Notes under the pieces: generated by a model
Told to the model about the DNA's origin: nothing
What the model saw: only the letters and a program-made list of their open reading frames with translations
Databases searched by the model: none
From: SAR116 cluster bacterium AG-447-C21
GTDB lineage: Bacteria > Pseudomonadota > Alphaproteobacteria > Thalassobaculales > Thalassobaculaceae
Length of the DNA: 64,000 bases
Direction: 5' to 3'
NCBI GenBank assembly: GCA_003212315.1
Contig: QCQB01000009.1
Span: forward strand, 1-64,000
Made by a program: the position numbers and the translations under genes
Shown here: positions 27,581-36,851 of the stretch, piece after piece
How the letters are laid out: every line of letters starts with the position of its first letter
How positions within the stretch are numbered: position 1 is the first letter of the stretch

Positions 27581-28684
27581 TTATCCTTTTTCATGGCACA
27601 CGGGATAATATTTGCCTCCTGACATTGGAAAAGGAACTCCTGTTGTTCCGGGAAAACTGATCGGCAGCCCCTCTTTTGATCGAACCCCTAAAAATCCAAA
27701 AGCCTGCGCTTCAATGGCATCACCCGTCCAGCCAATTAAATCTCCCGATACAACGTTTATAGACAACTTGCTGTCAAGCTGAGACATGATTGCGTTGTTG
27801 TGACGTCCGCCTCCAACTACTATGCAAGTCTTGGATGGTTTAGGGAGATTTTCAATTCCCCTGATGATAGCCGAAACTGTAAAGGCTGTTAGCAGAGCTG
27901 CTCCATTCTGGAGTGTTTCGCCCTCTAAAGTCGAAGTAACAAATAATTTGAATGTATCGCGGTCAAGTGATTTTGGTGCTGGAGCATCGAAGAATGGGTG
28001 CGACATCAACTCTTTCAATTTATTCTTATTGACGTATCCGGATAATGCGATCTTTCCATCGACATCATAAAAAAAATTTCCATGGGTCGAGACCCAGTCA
28101 TCAATGAGTGCATTGCCCGGACCTGTGTCAAAGCCAATTAATTTATCCACGTGTTCGTCAACCCACGTTATGTTTGCTACACCCCCGATATTTAAAATTA
28201 CTATCGGCAACTCCATATCTTTTGTAAGGAGATGATGGAAAATGGGAACCAGGGGCGCGCCTTGTCCTCCAGCCTTTACGTCGTCAGATCTAAAATCGTT
28301 TATTACGTCGATGCCTGTTGTTTGGGCCAGCAATTCCCCATCGCCTATTTGCCACGTGAATTTCTCTTCAGGTTTATGAATTATCGTATGCCCATGAAAC
28401 CCTATCAAATCAATTTGATTAGGAGGGATTGATAAATCATTTAGTAATTCATTCACAGCGTCGGCATGTTTAAGCGTGAGCTGCTCCTCAATAAGATTTG
28501 ACTTGCGATAGTCGCCATGGACTAGGTTTTGAAGTTCATTCCTAAATGCAGGCTCATAAGGCATAGTAAGATGAGGGCCGGGGTTAAATATAGAGGATCC
28601 ATCGGTTTCTATTAACGCGGCATCAACCCCGTCCATAGATGTGCCGCTCATCAGTCCTATAGCTTTCCATAATCTTGATTGCAT
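27581..28684 (-). CDS. anmK: Anhydro-N-acetylmuramic acid kinase
   Basis: 367 residues. Recycles peptidoglycan by phosphorylating and opening 1,6-anhydroMurNAc. The N-terminal IGLMSGTSMDGVDAALIET, GFHGHTI, FRSDDVKAGGQGAPLVP, LNIGGVANIT, FDTGPGNALIDDW and VVGGGRHNNAIM motifs are all typical. It is divergent from tyrS across about 120 bases, a frequent pairing in Alphaproteobacteria. Confidence 0.96.
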   Translation of the reverse strand: MQSRLWKAIGLMSGTSMDGVDAALIETDGSSIFNPGPHLTMPYEPAFRNELQNLVHGDYRKSNLIEEQLTLKHADAVNELLNDLSIPPNQIDLIGFHGHTIIHKPEEKFTWQIGDGELLAQTTGIDVINDFRSDDVKAGGQGAPLVPIFHHLLTKDMELPIVILNIGGVANITWVDEHVDKLIGFDTGPGNALIDDWVSTHGNFFYDVDGKIALSGYVNKNKLKELMSHPFFDAPAPKSLDRDTFKLFVTSTLEGETLQNGAALLTAFTVSAIIRGIENLPKPSKTCIVVGGGRHNNAIMSQLDSKLSINVVSGDLIGWTGDAIEAQAFGFLGVRSKEGLPISFPGTTGVPFPMSGGKYYPVCHEKG

Positions 28685-28805
28685 AGTTTTTGATAGACTT
28701 TGGATAGAGGTTCGTCAATAAATGCTGATATTGAGACATTTTTAAGCGTGTGGTAAAGCCACAGTTGAATAATTTATCAAATTCTAAAACGTAGAGAATA
28801 ACTAA

Positions 28806-30059
28806 ATGCCAAAATATGAATCGCAGTTTATGCAGTTGATGCATGACCGAAATTTTATACATCAAGTAACCGATGAAACTGAACTTGATGCGATGATGGA
28901 TCGTGGTCGAGTAACTGCTTATATTGGCTTTGATTGTACTGCTGATAGCCTTCATGTGGGAAGCTTAGTGCAGATTATGATGCTACGCCATCTGCAAAAA
29001 TGTGGGCATCGGCCCATAGTTTTAATGGGAGGGGGAACAACCAAAGTTGGAGACCCGTCAGGTAAAGATGATGCCCGACAACTATTAAGCGATGAAAATA
29101 TCAAACATAATAAAGAAGGCATCAGAAAAATATTTGAGAAGTATTTGGTTTTTGGTGACGGTCCGACGGATGCATTAATGGTTGATAATGATGAATGGCT
29201 TTCCAATCTAGAGTACATTAGGTTTCTGCGAGAATATGGACGCCATTTTTCCGTCAATCGTATGTTGTCTTTTGATAGTGTTAAACTTCGGTTAGATAGA
29301 GAACAACCACTTTCATTCTTGGAATTTAATTATATGATTCTGCAAGCCTATGACTTTCTGGAGCTTCAAAGGCGGCATAATTGTATTCTTCAGATGGGCG
29401 GTTCCGATCAATGGGGTAATATTATCAACGGAGTTGAATTGGTCCGGCGAGTAGACCAAAAATCGATATTTGGTTTAACAACCCCGTTGGTAACAACTGC
29501 ATCTGGCGAAAAGATGGGGAAATCAGCAAGTGGGGCGATTTGGCTTAATTCTGATAGGCTCAGTCCGTATGAGTTTTGGCAATTTTGGAGAAATACGGAA
29601 GATGGAGATGTCGGTCGATTCCTTAGATTATTTACTGAAATACCGTTGGATGAGATAACTAAATTAGAAATGCTAAAAGGAAGTGAATTAAATGAGGCCA
29701 AAAAGATTTTAGCATCCGAAATCACAAAACTGTGTCATGGTTTAAATGCCTCTGAATCTGCGGCAAGTACGGCTCAGAAGATCTTTGAGGAAGGTCTTTT
29801 AGGCGCTGATTTGCCTACCATCCTAATCGACACTAAACAACTTGAACAAGGTCTTTGGATAATTGAAGCATTGAAACAAGCTGAATTCATTAAATCCAAC
29901 GGTGAGGGCCGCCGCCTGATAAATAATGGTGGGGTCAGATTGAATGATGTAGTAGTTGTTGATCCAGACCAAAAAATTCTGATTTCTGACGCTAACTCGG
30001 ACGGAGTGATTAAGTTATCTTCTGGCAAAAAGCGTCATGCACTATTAAAAGCAAATTGA
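28806..30059 (+). CDS. tyrS: Tyrosine-tRNA ligase
   Basis: 417 residues. Class Ic aminoacyl-tRNA synthetase. HVGS at 50-53 is the HIGH motif, KMGKS at 236-240 is the KMSKS loop, and [28 protein letters not shown] and [10 protein letters not shown] form the tyrosine site. A C-terminal S4-like RNA-binding domain runs from about 350. Length and motifs suit bacterial TyrRS of the TyrS1 type. Confidence 0.98.
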   Translation: MPKYESQFMQLMHDRNFIHQVTDETELDAMMDRGRVTAYIGFDCTADSLHVGSLVQIMMLRHLQKCGHRPIVLMGGGTTKVGDPSGKDDARQLLSDENIKHNKEGIRKIFEKYLVFGDGPTDALMVDNDEWLSNLEYIRFLREYGRHFSVNRMLSFDSVKLRLDREQPLSFLEFNYMILQAYDFLELQRRHNCILQMGGSDQWGNIINGVELVRRVDQKSIFGLTTPLVTTASGEKMGKSASGAIWLNSDRLSPYEFWQFWRNTEDGDVGRFLRLFTEIPLDEITKLEMLKGSELNEAKKILASEITKLCHGLNASESAASTAQKIFEEGLLGADLPTILIDTKQLEQGLWIIEALKQAEFIKSNGEGRRLINNGGVRLNDVVVVDPDQKILISDANSDGVIKLSSGKKRHALLKAN

Positions 30060-30067
30060 TATAAGCT

Positions 30068-33000
30068 TTACTGTAGAGTCTTGCTTGTTGCCTTTATAAA
30101 TGTTCGTAAAAACCCTGGTGTCAAAGCCGTTAATGGATTCACGGTTACTAAAGGGTCTTCCAAGCTTTTACTTATAAAATATTCAGCTGCAAGCAACCCT
30201 TCCTTTTCTCCCCCGGTTAAGATCCTTCCGAGTATAGGTATTTTATCTATCAGCCTATTTAATCCATAGGCAGGAACCATCATACCGGTTATGCTAGCCT
30301 CCTTATCTTCCCTCATAATCGTTCCCGTAGCAGAGACCCCCAAGGATGCGCCGTACGCAAGCGAGTCGGTTATAATGATTTTTTCGTCTGTAAACGTCGC
30401 TTCGGCATTTAGGTGTTCAAATTGAATACCCTTTCCACGAAGTGTATCTAAGAGACCAATTAAGGATGCAGAACTCAATATCTGCGTAAATAAAGGGGCG
30501 TCTTTTAGCCCAAAGTCCTTTATGGAGATTTGGGTAGATGTTTTTTCTACATTATTATTATCTAATATCTCCCCTGTAATGAACATTTCTCCTCCAATAA
30601 CGGAATCGGTAATATCAAAGCCCTTGAGAATACGACCTGCACTATCGGATTTGAAAGTAAATTTTCTTATCTTATTCTGTTTCCAAGATTTAATATTAAC
30701 AGGTCTTTGATCGACATACCCTGTCATCTGGATTGTCGAACTTGAATCTGACTTCATCGCAAATGTGACATTTTTTATAGAAGGGAGCTCCCATAAAAAA
30801 ACTTGATCAAAATTTGCGCTTACAGAAACAATTGTTTCAGCGCTGTTTTGGTAGGCGTTATTTTTCGGAATGAATTGGTTTAGATTAATATTCTTTCCGC
30901 GCAAGGTAGCATGGTAATGGTCTTTATTTTTGGGTTGGATAATCCCCCGTATTTTACTTTCTCCAATTGAGAGTTTATCGATAATTATCTTATCTAAACG
31001 GCTACTCCTTTTATCAAAATATGCCTGAGCATCGAGGCTTAGGTCGGCGGCGACTAAATTGATAGTATTCATTCGTATGAGCTTATTGTTCCGAATGTCA
31101 GCTTCTAGATGCAGTCGCCCTGCAGATCCGCTCGGTTTTTTCCAATTAAGTTGAGGTATTGATATTTGTGCATTGATTAAATCGACCACTGCATTTACTT
31201 TTGAAACCCCTTCGGAGAGGCTTTCAATTTTAGCCTCAACTGAAATTATTCCATCAAGTTCTAATGGTATCGTTAGCCCAAGTTTTTTTAAATCCGAAGG
31301 CGTTAAATTCAATGAGAACTCTTTTGTTCCTAAATTTTTTTCATGAGAACTGAAGAGCTTTTTTTGTTTAAAGGTAAAAGTATCTCCGTTAAGGATGCTA
31401 GTGCCCAAAATTACTATTTTATCCTGATCTACATTTATCTTTAGTTCTCCGTTATTAAAATCATTTCCGATAAGGATATCTGGTAGATTTGCGTTTTTTA
31501 TTTTTGCTGAGGCGTTAAATGGGATGTCTTTAGTTGTATTCTCCATGTCTAATGGAAAAGAAAACTTGGCTCGCAAAGTAGTTGTGCCTGTTAAACCTTG
31601 TGGTATTGAGTCGATATTCTCTATCTCTGCAATGGTTTTATCCTGCAGTATTTGGCGGAGCGATTTGACGGAGCCTTTTACCATTAAGTCAACATCAGCC
31701 TGGAACTCATTTGTGTCATCCGGGTAAATTTTCAATGCTGATCCACCCAAATTAACATCATGCATAACACCGTTTTTTAATTGTATGCTGAGTTTATTAT
31801 TGGAAAAATGGGCGCTTCCAGACATTTCTATGGCCGCCGTTGATGGTTTAAAAAAGTGAACCTTCAAATCATTAAATTTGAAATCAGCAACGCTTTCCAA
31901 CACATCAAATTCTAGTAGATCGTCTGAATCAGATGAGCCTTTAATATCTAAAGTCAAATCAGATAGGGTACCATGTGTTATATTATTAGATATCCATTGC
32001 TGTACTTTTGGTGCATAGGGTTTAGGCCATAAACTTTTTAAATCTCGAATTGTTAATGCAGGTGCAGACAATTTCAAAGTGCCAATATTCTTATCAGTAT
32101 GAACATCGTAGTTTATGGTTGCAGAAAAATTAAGTTGGTTCGCTTCAATATTCAATTTACCATTAATTGGCGTTGGTTGATCCGTGTCATAAGTTATTCC
32201 AGCATTAAGTTTTTCAAAAACTACTGGATTAGAAAATAAATCTTTATGATATATTTTTCCGTTAAGAGCATTTATCAAAGTCGAAAAATGGGTTCTGTGA
32301 TTATGAGGGTCCCAACTAAATTTTAGTGTTCCGGTTAAGCTTGTTTCGATGCCAATCCCTTGTTTCAAAACGGGAATAAACTCTTTTACTACAGTGGTTG
32401 GGATGTTTTTAAATTCCCCTTCTCCAGTTATTTCATCCTGCGTTTTTCGACGTTGTAATGATAGGCTGAAATGGGAGTCATTGGTTGTGCTGTCGAGTTT
32501 TGACCTAAGATTGATTTCCATGCCCGTGTCTGTTTTTGAGAAATTTGCATTGAATTCCTTTAATTCAAGTAATGAATTGAAGGTTTTTTCGTATAAAGAA
32601 ATTTCTGAATTTCTAAATTCGATGGATTTTATTTTGGGAAAATGCCGAATATTTTCACTAGAGAAAAAGGCCCTTTTTACCGCGTCAGTAATTAATGCGT
32701 TGGCGTTTTTGTGGAACTTAATTGGCGAGATGTCATGATTAACATCTATTTTTGTTTTGATAAGGGTAATGTGATTGGCCGTTAGCTTCATTCGTAACAA
32801 ATCAGGGGCATGCAATCCCATTATTATTTGGGGAGAATTTAGAGATAAACCTAAACTGTCGGATGTTAGTTGTGTTTCCTTTAATGTCACGTCAAATATA
32901 TTGGTATTCCATCCTTTCCACTGAAATACTGGTTCCCCTATTTTTAATTTGTATGATTGATCGCCTGAGGTCAGGGCTTTGACAAGTTGGGGTTTGATAA

Positions 33001-33118
33001 ACCCCAAGGAAATTGGCCCAGAATTCAGACGCCATGCTAAAGCAATGGAGAAAATTAGAATGCCGCAGAGTAATATTCCAAATATTTCAAAAACTATTTT
33101 GACAAATCTACGCATCAT
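30068..33118 (-). CDS. Large AsmA/YhdP-like envelope protein
   Basis: About 1016 residues. One N-terminal membrane helix (about 10-28, FGILLCGILIFSIALAW) is followed by a long beta-rich periplasmic region typical of AsmA-like proteins, which form grooves for lipid transfer between membranes. The C-terminal block with TGTIMREDKEASITGMMVPAYGLNRLI and VNPLTALTPGFLRTF matches the AsmA-like domain of alphaproteobacterial homologues. I start at ATG 33118 (or 33115) because the membrane helix follows directly; the frame is open for 20 codons further back. It converges on tyrS. Confidence 0.82.
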   Translation of the reverse strand: MMRRFVKIVFEIFGILLCGILIFSIALAWRLNSGPISLGFIKPQLVKALTSGDQSYKLKIGEPVFQWKGWNTNIFDVTLKETQLTSDSLGLSLNSPQIIMGLHAPDLLRMKLTANHITLIKTKIDVNHDISPIKFHKNANALITDAVKRAFFSSENIRHFPKIKSIEFRNSEISLYEKTFNSLLELKEFNANFSKTDTGMEINLRSKLDSTTNDSHFSLSLQRRKTQDEITGEGEFKNIPTTVVKEFIPVLKQGIGIETSLTGTLKFSWDPHNHRTHFSTLINALNGKIYHKDLFSNPVVFEKLNAGITYDTDQPTPINGKLNIEANQLNFSATINYDVHTDKNIGTLKLSAPALTIRDLKSLWPKPYAPKVQQWISNNITHGTLSDLTLDIKGSSDSDDLLEFDVLESVADFKFNDLKVHFFKPSTAAIEMSGSAHFSNNKLSIQLKNGVMHDVNLGGSALKIYPDDTNEFQADVDLMVKGSVKSLRQILQDKTIAEIENIDSIPQGLTGTTTLRAKFSFPLDMENTTKDIPFNASAKIKNANLPDILIGNDFNNGELKINVDQDKIVILGTSILNGDTFTFKQKKLFSSHEKNLGTKEFSLNLTPSDLKKLGLTIPLELDGIISVEAKIESLSEGVSKVNAVVDLINAQISIPQLNWKKPSGSAGRLHLEADIRNNKLIRMNTINLVAADLSLDAQAYFDKRSSRLDKIIIDKLSIGESKIRGIIQPKNKDHYHATLRGKNINLNQFIPKNNAYQNSAETIVSVSANFDQVFLWELPSIKNVTFAMKSDSSSTIQMTGYVDQRPVNIKSWKQNKIRKFTFKSDSAGRILKGFDITDSVIGGEMFITGEILDNNNVEKTSTQISIKDFGLKDAPLFTQILSSASLIGLLDTLRGKGIQFEHLNAEATFTDEKIIITDSLAYGASLGVSATGTIMREDKEASITGMMVPAYGLNRLIDKIPILGRILTGGEKEGLLAAEYFISKSLEDPLVTVNPLTALTPGFLRTFIKATSKTLQ

Positions 33119-33273
33119 CCAGATGTTTCCAATTATCTCTATTATGGGGTTACCACATGGATAACAAAAGCGCGACAAACAAATTAACGAGTATCATTTT
33201 TACATTGATCTACCAAGCGGTTGCGAATAATTTCAGTTTATAGAAAACATAATCGGTATTGTAGGAGTGTATG

Positions 33274-33738
33274 ATGTCGTTAACAATTGGAGATAAGGCC
33301 CCAGACTTTACAGTTGCCACAGATGGTGGTGGTACTTTCTGTTTATCGGAAATGATGGGACATAATGTAATCATTTACTTTTATCCTAAAGATGATACGC
33401 CTGGTTGTACGAAAGAGGCGTGTGAATTCAGGGATAGTCTCCCGGATTTCTCAAAAACGTCTTCAAAAATAATTGGAATTTCAAAAGACACAGTGGCCAA
33501 ACATGATAAGTTTAAGTCGAAGTATGAATTACCATTTACGTTAGGAGCTGACCTGGAAGGTGATGTTTGTGAGGCTTATGGTACATGGGTAGAAAAATCG
33601 ATGTATGGCCGTCAATATATGGGTATCGAGCGCGCGACGTTTTTAGTAGATAAAGAGGGGGTACTTCAGGGAATTTGGCGGAAAGTTAAGGTTAAAGGGC
33701 ACGTGGAAGAGGTTCTGGGTGCAGTCCAAAACCTCTAA
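33274..33738 (+). CDS. bcp: Thioredoxin-dependent peroxiredoxin (Bcp/PrxQ)
   Basis: 154 residues. Reduces hydrogen peroxide and organic peroxides. The peroxidatic C45 and the PrxQ-type resolving C50 are in YPKDDTPGCTKEACEFRD. It begins GDKAPDF as most Bcp proteins do. AGGAG precedes two adjacent ATG codons (33271 and 33274); I use the second for spacing. It is divergent from the AsmA-like gene. Confidence 0.93.
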   Translation: MSLTIGDKAPDFTVATDGGGTFCLSEMMGHNVIIYFYPKDDTPGCTKEACEFRDSLPDFSKTSSKIIGISKDTVAKHDKFKSKYELPFTLGADLEGDVCEAYGTWVEKSMYGRQYMGIERATFLVDKEGVLQGIWRKVKVKGHVEEVLGAVQNL

Positions 33739-33759
33739 ATAAAAGATGAGTTTTTGGAG

Positions 33760-34233
33760 TTAAACCTTATAGACTTCATCGGGATCATAAGCTTTTGTTA
33801 GTTCTTTTTGATCTAAAGTTATATTTTCTGGATCTTTTATTGGTCCTTTAGGAACAGATCGATAGAAACAGGAGCGATATCCAAGATGGCACGCTCCCCC
33901 AGTTTGTTGTACGGTGAGGCAAATAACATCCTGATCACAGTCGGTGAGTATTTCAACGACACTTTGAATATTTCCGCTCGTCTCGCCTTTCTTCCATAAT
34001 TTTTTGCGCGACCGGCTCCAAAAATGGGCTACCCCTGTTTCTATAGTTAATGAAAGTGCCGTGGCATTCATAAAGGCAAACATTAATGTAACACCGGTTT
34101 CATATTCAGAGACGATGCATGGTATTAAACCGTTTTCATCGAACTTTGGACAAAATATATTTCCTTTTTCAATATCGTGTTTGGATCCGCGAGTAGCGAA
34201 TTTTTTTGTGTTTCGATTTGATTGATTAATCAT
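33760..34233 (-). CDS. hisI: Phosphoribosyl-AMP cyclohydrolase
   Basis: 157 residues. Third step of histidine synthesis, opening the adenine ring of PR-AMP. The HisI motifs are complete: FWSRSRKKLWKKGETSGN, DCDQDVICL with the metal-binding Asp residues, and GGACHLGYRSCFYR with the zinc Cys residues. No fused HisE domain follows. It stands apart from other his genes, as is common in Alphaproteobacteria. It converges on bcp. Confidence 0.95.
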   Translation of the reverse strand: MINQSNRNTKKFATRGSKHDIEKGNIFCPKFDENGLIPCIVSEYETGVTLMFAFMNATALSLTIETGVAHFWSRSRKKLWKKGETSGNIQSVVEILTDCDQDVICLTVQQTGGACHLGYRSCFYRSVPKGPIKDPENITLDQKELTKAYDPDEVYKV

Positions 34234-34401
34234 TTAACTTGTCCTAAGGGATTGTCCAAATATCAAGTATCATGATAGCAAAGATATGATAGATCAGTGT
34301 ATTTAAAAAATACTCGATGTTTAAAAGGGACTGTTTGTATTTAATTTGCGGTAATAGATAAACCAAGACATAACGTCAAAAACAATTATGTACAAAGTTT
34401 A

Positions 34402-35283
34402 TTAACTTATTTCTTGGTTTATTTCTATGAAGTTCATTGATGGGTCGTAAGTATAGACTTGATGCATTCCAGCCATAGCGTAGGTGCCCGCGTCAGAGTA
34501 TAAGTGACCGACTTTGTCCATTTTGTCCATTACTGCTTTGACGTCTGGAACTGTAATCGCGACGTGACCTCCAAAAGTTGGGTTATGCATAAAACCATTA
34601 TCTGTATGGAAAGTAGGCATGCCACGGACTAGGTGAAGACCTCTATTTTCGGGGCCAAAGACTACGAGAGAGTCTTCTGATCTATCAAAGTCGCCAACTT
34701 CGTCGGCTCCCGGTGTATGAAAAACGTCCTTTTTCATGCCAATCAGAGTTTCGTAAAAGGAAGCTGTTTTTTTTATGTCGTGAGCTTGACGATTTACGTG
34801 ATGAATGTACCAGTTACCGGGCTCATTTCGAACTGGATGATCCTGATCAGCTAAAGGTCCCTGACCCCCGATAGGGTCCACGACCTCGTTTATTTCTACG
34901 ATATTCATCGATGGATCGTAGCAATAAATTTGATGCATCCCCGCCATCGCATATACGCCAGCGTCAGAAACCACTATGCCTTCAGAAACCAGCTTTGCTT
35001 TGACAGCGTTTACGTCAGGAACGCAAATAGCGAAGTGCCCACCAATTGTTGGGTTATGGATAAAGTTATTATCACGAGCGAAACTCGTGATAGCCTTTAC
35101 AATATGCAAGCCTTGATTCTGAGTTCCAAAATATGCAATTGTTTCTGGGCTGTGGCCAACTTTTCCTACCTGATCAGGGTATATCCATTTGCCTTCTGGT
35201 AACCCAATTATATTGATAAAAAAGTCGGCAGACTGCCTGACATTATGAGCTTCTAAATTTACATGGTGAATATACCAACTCAT
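34402..35283 (-). CDS. Two-domain VOC (glyoxalase/extradiol-like) protein
   Basis: 293 residues built as a tandem duplication. Domain 1 (3-132) and domain 2 (158-289) share WYIHHVN, HNPTxGGHxAIxVPDV, SDAGxYAMAGMHQ and YDPSMNxxEIN at an offset of about 155-157. Each carries His, His, Glu metal-ligand candidates (H7, H60, E130 and H162, H217, E287). The family includes extradiol dioxygenases, glyoxalases and epimerases, so the reaction is open. It ends the minus-strand cluster that begins at 44712 and lies 108 bases after the add-like gene. It probably uses Fe or Mn. Confidence 0.85.
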   Translation of the reverse strand: MSWYIHHVNLEAHNVRQSADFFINIIGLPEGKWIYPDQVGKVGHSPETIAYFGTQNQGLHIVKAITSFARDNNFIHNPTIGGHFAICVPDVNAVKAKLVSEGIVVSDAGVYAMAGMHQIYCYDPSMNIVEINEVVDPIGGQGPLADQDHPVRNEPGNWYIHHVNRQAHDIKKTASFYETLIGMKKDVFHTPGADEVGDFDRSEDSLVVFGPENRGLHLVRGMPTFHTDNGFMHNPTFGGHVAITVPDVKAVMDKMDKVGHLYSDAGTYAMAGMHQVYTYDPSMNFIEINQEIS

Positions 35284-35391
35284 TATTTACACTTTCATCT
35301 TAAAATAATGGACGCCAAATTTAACAATACTATTAGTCGTGCGTAAAATCTAAAATTAAGAATTTTGAAAAAATTCTAACTAAGATTACTT

Positions 35392-36429
35392 CTAAGCCCA
35401 GTTGTTGTTATTTGTGAACTTTTCAATTAGCGATGGGCCTATTTTATCTGGACGCCATGAAGACTGAACCGCATTCAGAATTAATTTTTTTATCTCTGAT
35501 CGTTTAAAATCAAATTTATGAATTAGTAGCGCATACTCTTCTGCCATAGAATTATGAAACATGCCTGGGTCGTCTGTATTAATAGAGATATCTAGCCCCT
35601 TATTAAAATATCGTCTCACTGGATGGTTCATAATATCGTCAATTGACCCGGTTGCTATATTTGAGAGAGGGCACAGCTCAAGTGCTGTTCCGGTTTCAAA
35701 CAATAAGTCTAAGAGCTCTGGGTCTTCCTCGGCCCTAGTCGCGTGCCCAATACGGTCAACGCGCAAAAACTCTACAGCCCCTCTAACACTTTCAGCTCCT
35801 GCGGCTTCACCAGCATGGATACTGGTTTTAAAACCTAGTCTCCTTGCTTTTTCATATACCCTAGAAAATGGTTCTGGAGGGTAAAGGTGTTCAGAGCCAC
35901 CAGCGCCAATCCCAACAATTCCAAATGATTTTAGTTCTGCAATTTCATCGAGAGTGCGACTTGCATTGTCAGGACCATGATCCCTAACAAGGTCGGGAAC
36001 TAACCATATTTCACATTCGCTTACCTTATTGAGGCCCGCTCGAATAGCTTCAGCAATCCCTGCAGTTGTCATCGGGGTATTTTCTGTGAAGCGAGATGGG
36101 GAAAAAAATACTTCAGCATATATTATATTTTGACGAACCAAGTCTTTTGCTATGGCTTCGGCTATAAACAAAAAGTCGTCATACGCCCTTATAAAATTAT
36201 TTTTCCAAACCCACGCCTCTATAAATGCTGGAAAATTTGAATAAGTCAGTCGTGATTTTAAAGATGCTTGGTCTGGCACAGATTTGTCACCGCCATATTT
36301 GATTATCAACTCCCAAAGAGTATCTAGGGGTATGGCTCCTTCCAAGTGAAGATGTAATTCGGCCTTTGGTATTCGGTGCAACCAATCCATGTCGCTTTGT
36401 ATATTAGAGGCAGTTCTTGTATTAATCAT
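35392..36429 (-). CDS. add: Adenosine deaminase family hydrolase
   Basis: 345 residues. Zinc hydrolase of the adenosine or adenine deaminase family: HLHLEG at 26-31 (H26, H28), SIHAGEAAG, RIGHATRAEEDPELLDLL, ELCPLSNIATG and SINTDDPGMF with the paired Asp residues. All catalytic positions appear intact. Its start overlaps the Rieske gene stop by four bases, so it is coupled to a catabolic cluster and not to purine salvage genes. The true substrate may be an aminated compound other than adenosine. Confidence 0.85.
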   Translation of the reverse strand: MINTRTASNIQSDMDWLHRIPKAELHLHLEGAIPLDTLWELIIKYGGDKSVPDQASLKSRLTYSNFPAFIEAWVWKNNFIRAYDDFLFIAEAIAKDLVRQNIIYAEVFFSPSRFTENTPMTTAGIAEAIRAGLNKVSECEIWLVPDLVRDHGPDNASRTLDEIAELKSFGIVGIGAGGSEHLYPPEPFSRVYEKARRLGFKTSIHAGEAAGAESVRGAVEFLRVDRIGHATRAEEDPELLDLLFETGTALELCPLSNIATGSIDDIMNHPVRRYFNKGLDISINTDDPGMFHNSMAEEYALLIHKFDFKRSEIKKLILNAVQSSWRPDKIGPSLIEKFTNNNNWA

Positions 36430-36839
36430 AAATGTACAACGACATAATTATCTTCGACGGCGACATCAAATGTCTCTGCCTCGTAGGCCTCCTCAATAAT
36501 CTCAGACCCTGTTTTGGTGTTAATATTATATTGAGTAGCTTTGATCTTCTCGGGTTCACATCTAGATTTCCCAGTTCGTATATCAAACTCCCATCCGTGC
36601 CAAGCACAGCGAATGATTTCATTATTGCGAGTAAAATTATATTGCCCAGGCCTATCGGACTCGACAAGCCCAACAAGCTGTCCCTTGCATAAACTAGCGC
36701 CTTGGTGCGGGCAACGGTCTAAGATGCCAAAATAGTCACCGTCCAGATTGAATATTAGGATCGGTCTTCCTCGGACGTTAACTAACTTTCGTTGCCCAGG
36801 AAGTATCTCGTTGGCAGCGGCTACAACATATTTAGACAT
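36426..36839 (-). CDS. Rieske [2Fe-2S] ferredoxin-like protein
   Basis: 137 residues. Both cluster motifs are visible: CPHQG (C43, H45) and CAWHGWEF (C78, H81). It is short, with no signal peptide or oxygenase domain, so it looks like an electron-transfer ferredoxin. ATG 36839 lies 12 bases from the upstream amidohydrolase stop, and the gene overlaps add by four bases. The oxygenase it would feed and its reductase are not in the window. Confidence 0.88.
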   Translation of the reverse strand: MSKYVVAAANEILPGQRKLVNVRGRPILIFNLDGDYFGILDRCPHQGASLCKGQLVGLVESDRPGQYNFTRNNEIIRCAWHGWEFDIRTGKSRCEPEKIKATQYNINTKTGSEIIEEAYEAETFDVAVEDNYVVVHL

Positions 36840-36851
36840 AGTTTTTCTGTT

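Noticed and set aside
32349-32738. 129-codon open frame opposite the AsmA-like gene
   Set aside because: Shadow frame; the minus-strand frame has a coherent 1000-residue AsmA-like protein.
34299-34313. GTATTT-AAA-AAATAC inverted repeat before hisI
   Set aside because: Pure A/T context makes it likely by chance; no T-run in the direction of the VOC transcript.
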